DNA of 64,000 nucleotides, from positions 130,919,501 to 130,983,500 of the forward strand of contig CM059584.1 in the NCBI GenBank assembly GCA_030407085.1, given 5' to 3'. Made by a program: the position numbers and the translations under genes. Of this stretch, positions 62,140 to 64,000 are shown piece after piece (the stretch's first letter is position 1; every line of letters begins with the position of its first letter). Origin of the DNA: Trichopria drosophilae. Taxonomy: Eukaryota > Arthropoda > Insecta > Hymenoptera > Diapriidae. Under the pieces are notes generated by a model that did no database searches, was not told the origin of the DNA, and saw only the letters and a list, made by a program, of their open reading frames with translations.

Positions 62140-63600
62140 GTATGCTCTTTCAAAACCTAAAAAAACTTCAAAAATCTTAGAATTAGACCTTAAAATGTTA
62201 AAATAAAGAATAATTTGCGGTTGGATGTCCCTAGTACATTTTCGTGATGTTTTGGGGGTCGCTTGAACCATATCCAAGTCCATTCAATCCTATCACGTTA
62301 AGTTCTTGACATAACCTCATAAAGAAATCTACAAATCTTCCCTGAAATATGAAAATAAAGAAAAATTTTGGCCTACAATGCATAACATGTTTACTAGATA
62401 TTTCTGGATACTACTGGAATGTATAGTGAATAGTTCTCCACAATATTGGACTGTACTGAAAGTACTGGAATATACTGAACATTACTGAACTATACTAATC
62501 ACTATTATGAAATAAAGGCAGATTAGTTAAATTTTAAATTTTGAATTTTATCCTCCCTAACATTAAATGGCTATTTTACACCCCATGTATTATACAGTTT
62601 TAAGTTTTGCACCAGGGCGATGTAAGAATACGTATTCCGCACCTAATTCAGCGTAAAAAAATAGATAAAGATACATAAAAAAACTCTTGACATCAGACCA
62701 TCGTATCAGTTAATGTCAACGAGATCACGTAAAAATCCATCAACAAGAAGTTATGGAGTTGAATCTGCTTCGAAGTCGGTATCATAGATCTTAAAAACAT
62801 AAAGAACACATGGTATGATTTACAGGCGAGAGTTTTTCTTTTATTTCAATATTTTGGGGTCAATTTTGTAGATTTTTTGAGGTTATATAAAAAATCCGAC
62901 GTGATGGGGTTAATTGGACTCTGAATAGGATTGACTACTACAATCATTTTTAGAACTACGCACTAGTGGTATTGTCTTTCGATTCCTACCATATGCTGGC
63001 AATTCAAACGGATATTTTTAAAAAAGCTTCCAGTAGTGTCCAAAACGGTCTGGTACATTCCAGTGCTGTCAATTGTAAGAATTGTTCAGTACATTAGATT
63101 CCAGCCCAATATTCTCCAGTGCTATCCAGTACAGTCAAGTCCAGTACTGCTTAGTTGACAGTTCCATTTACTCCAGACAATTCAGGGAGCAATATACGTG
63201 AGTATTATATATTTTATGAACTCAATTTTATTTTAACATTTTGGAGTGGATTTGTAGGATATTTTTGAGGTTATGTCAAAAGACTGGCTTGACCAGATCT
63301 AATGGATTTCGAATTCAATTTCAGCGGCCAAAAAACATAATAGAAACATGGTATGCCTTCCAGAACAGAATTTTTCTTTATTTTCATATTTTAGGTTAGA
63401 TATTTAGATTTATTTCTGAGGTTATGTCATGAACTTAAAGTGATGGGGTTGAGTAGGCTTCAAATACGGTTTTAGCGATCTCAAAAACATAGCGGAAACG
63501 TGGCATAGACTTCTAAGTGCAACTTATTCTTCATTTTAACATGTTAAGGTCTCATTATAGGATTTTTTTAGGTATTTTGAGGTTTTATCAAAAATCTGAT
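62140..63600. repeat. Inverted array of about 155-bp units
   Basis: A unit with a TTTTTCTTTATTTTCATATTT core, a TTTGAGGTTATGTCA block and a GTGATGGGGTTGA block recurs in forward orientation at about 62752-62925, 63220-63370, 63372-63525 and 63527-63600 (spacings near 152-155 bp). Two units on the left (about 62140-62400) are in the opposite orientation (CTTAAAATGTTAAAATAAAG; TGACATAACCTCAT). Inside lie short-period CCAGTACTGT-like stretches, at about 62400-62520 in one orientation and about 63030-63170 in the other. A lone unit fragment occurs near 55768-55800. Confidence 0.7.
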
Positions 63601-63714
63601 GACTTACGATTAGGATTGAGCGACATAAAAAACATATTATAGGCGTAGTTCGACCTCTAGATCCGGACTTTTGTTCCTTTTGTGGAGCTGTGTAATTAAT
63701 AACAATAAATAAAA

Positions 63715-63905
63715 ATTCGCGAAACATTCGCGAATCCGGCTAGAGTAGTGCGCTATTTAACTGCAACATGATCGCAAAACTTTCGCCAGACCTGTGAGAT
63801 TACCGCAAAATTCAATCACACCAAGTCGCGCAAGTTTCGCATCGACCGTCTAGCGATACTTTTGCGAGACATCCAGTTGACAGATCACCGCGATACTTTG
63901 ACGAT
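63715..63905. repeat. Cluster of TCGCGAAA/GCGATACTTT motifs
   Basis: TTCGCGAA appears twice within 20 bp near 63716-63735. Variants GCAAAACTTTCGCC, GCGCAAGTTTCGC, GCGATACTTTTGCG and GCGATACTTTG follow at short intervals. The layout resembles the clusters at 48030 and 55088 but with a different motif. Non-coding, origin unknown. Confidence 0.5.
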
Positions 63906-64000
63906 ACCATTATTTTTTTACTCGAGTAATTCCCTATACCTCATTCAGATTAGATTGCAATTTGTGCATTCGATATCCCTCATATTTAAATTCTCACGGC

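Noticed and set aside
1..64000. tRNA, rRNA and CRISPR features
   Set aside because: No cloverleaf with a TTCGA-type arm, no rRNA core sequence and no regularly spaced exact repeats were recognised.

Overview
The window looks like non-coding genomic DNA of an insect, most likely a hymenopteran (ant, bee, wasp or sawfly). The reasons are: very low coding density; strongly AT-rich DNA interrupted by CpG-containing GC-normal islands; CCTAA (TTAGG-type) telomere-like motifs inside a minisatellite; many short inverted-repeat elements (MITEs and foldbacks); (AT)n and (GA)n microsatellites; and a first coding exon that reads as an insect transmembrane semaphorin. The organism call is an inference from these features.

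The only gene piece I can call with good confidence is on the minus strand at 38822-38933. It encodes a signal peptide followed by the N-terminus of a class-1 semaphorin (Sema1a-like). It ends at a clean splice donor and starts at the first in-frame ATG after an in-frame stop. To the right (38934 to about 39950) lies its GC-rich 5' leader and promoter island. To the left, all of 1-38821 would be intron 1, because I found no further semaphorin exon there. The DNA right of about 40000 would then be upstream or intergenic. No tRNA, rRNA, CRISPR array, intact transposase or other complete gene is visible. The open frames of 60-216 codons are mostly chance frames in GC-rich islands or in repeats.

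The rest is regulatory-looking or repetitive DNA. GC-normal islands, each a candidate cis-regulatory module, lie at about 3.9-6.1, 7.0-9.3, 12.9-13.9, 21.0-22.8, 23.9-24.7, 25.5-28.3, 31.1-32.6, 35.1-38.2, 46.0-46.8, 49.4-50.8, 53.1-53.8 and 58.9-60.0 kb. Between them sit AT-rich stretches with several non-autonomous elements: a TTAA-flanked foldback family (2119-3190 and 44174-45434); another TTAA foldback (15157-15506); a TTA-flanked foldback (12003-12833); a TA-flanked MITE (10154-10352); and a second TA-flanked family with whole copies at 10509-10740 and 40471-40733 and fragments near 52827 and 61802. Both whole copies carry a TGACGTCA CRE/ATF-type palindrome. Minor elements are at 11290-11383 and 14769-14854.

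The least conventional structures are dense clusters of short palindromic motifs (41438-41840, 48030-48430, 55088-55240, 63715-63905), an inverted array of about 155-bp units (about 62140-63600), and a telomere-motif minisatellite that stops about 30 bp from the semaphorin splice donor. One palindrome cluster (55088-55240) interrupts one copy of a diverged direct duplication and is absent from the other copy, which acts as a natural empty site and suggests the cluster inserted as a unit.
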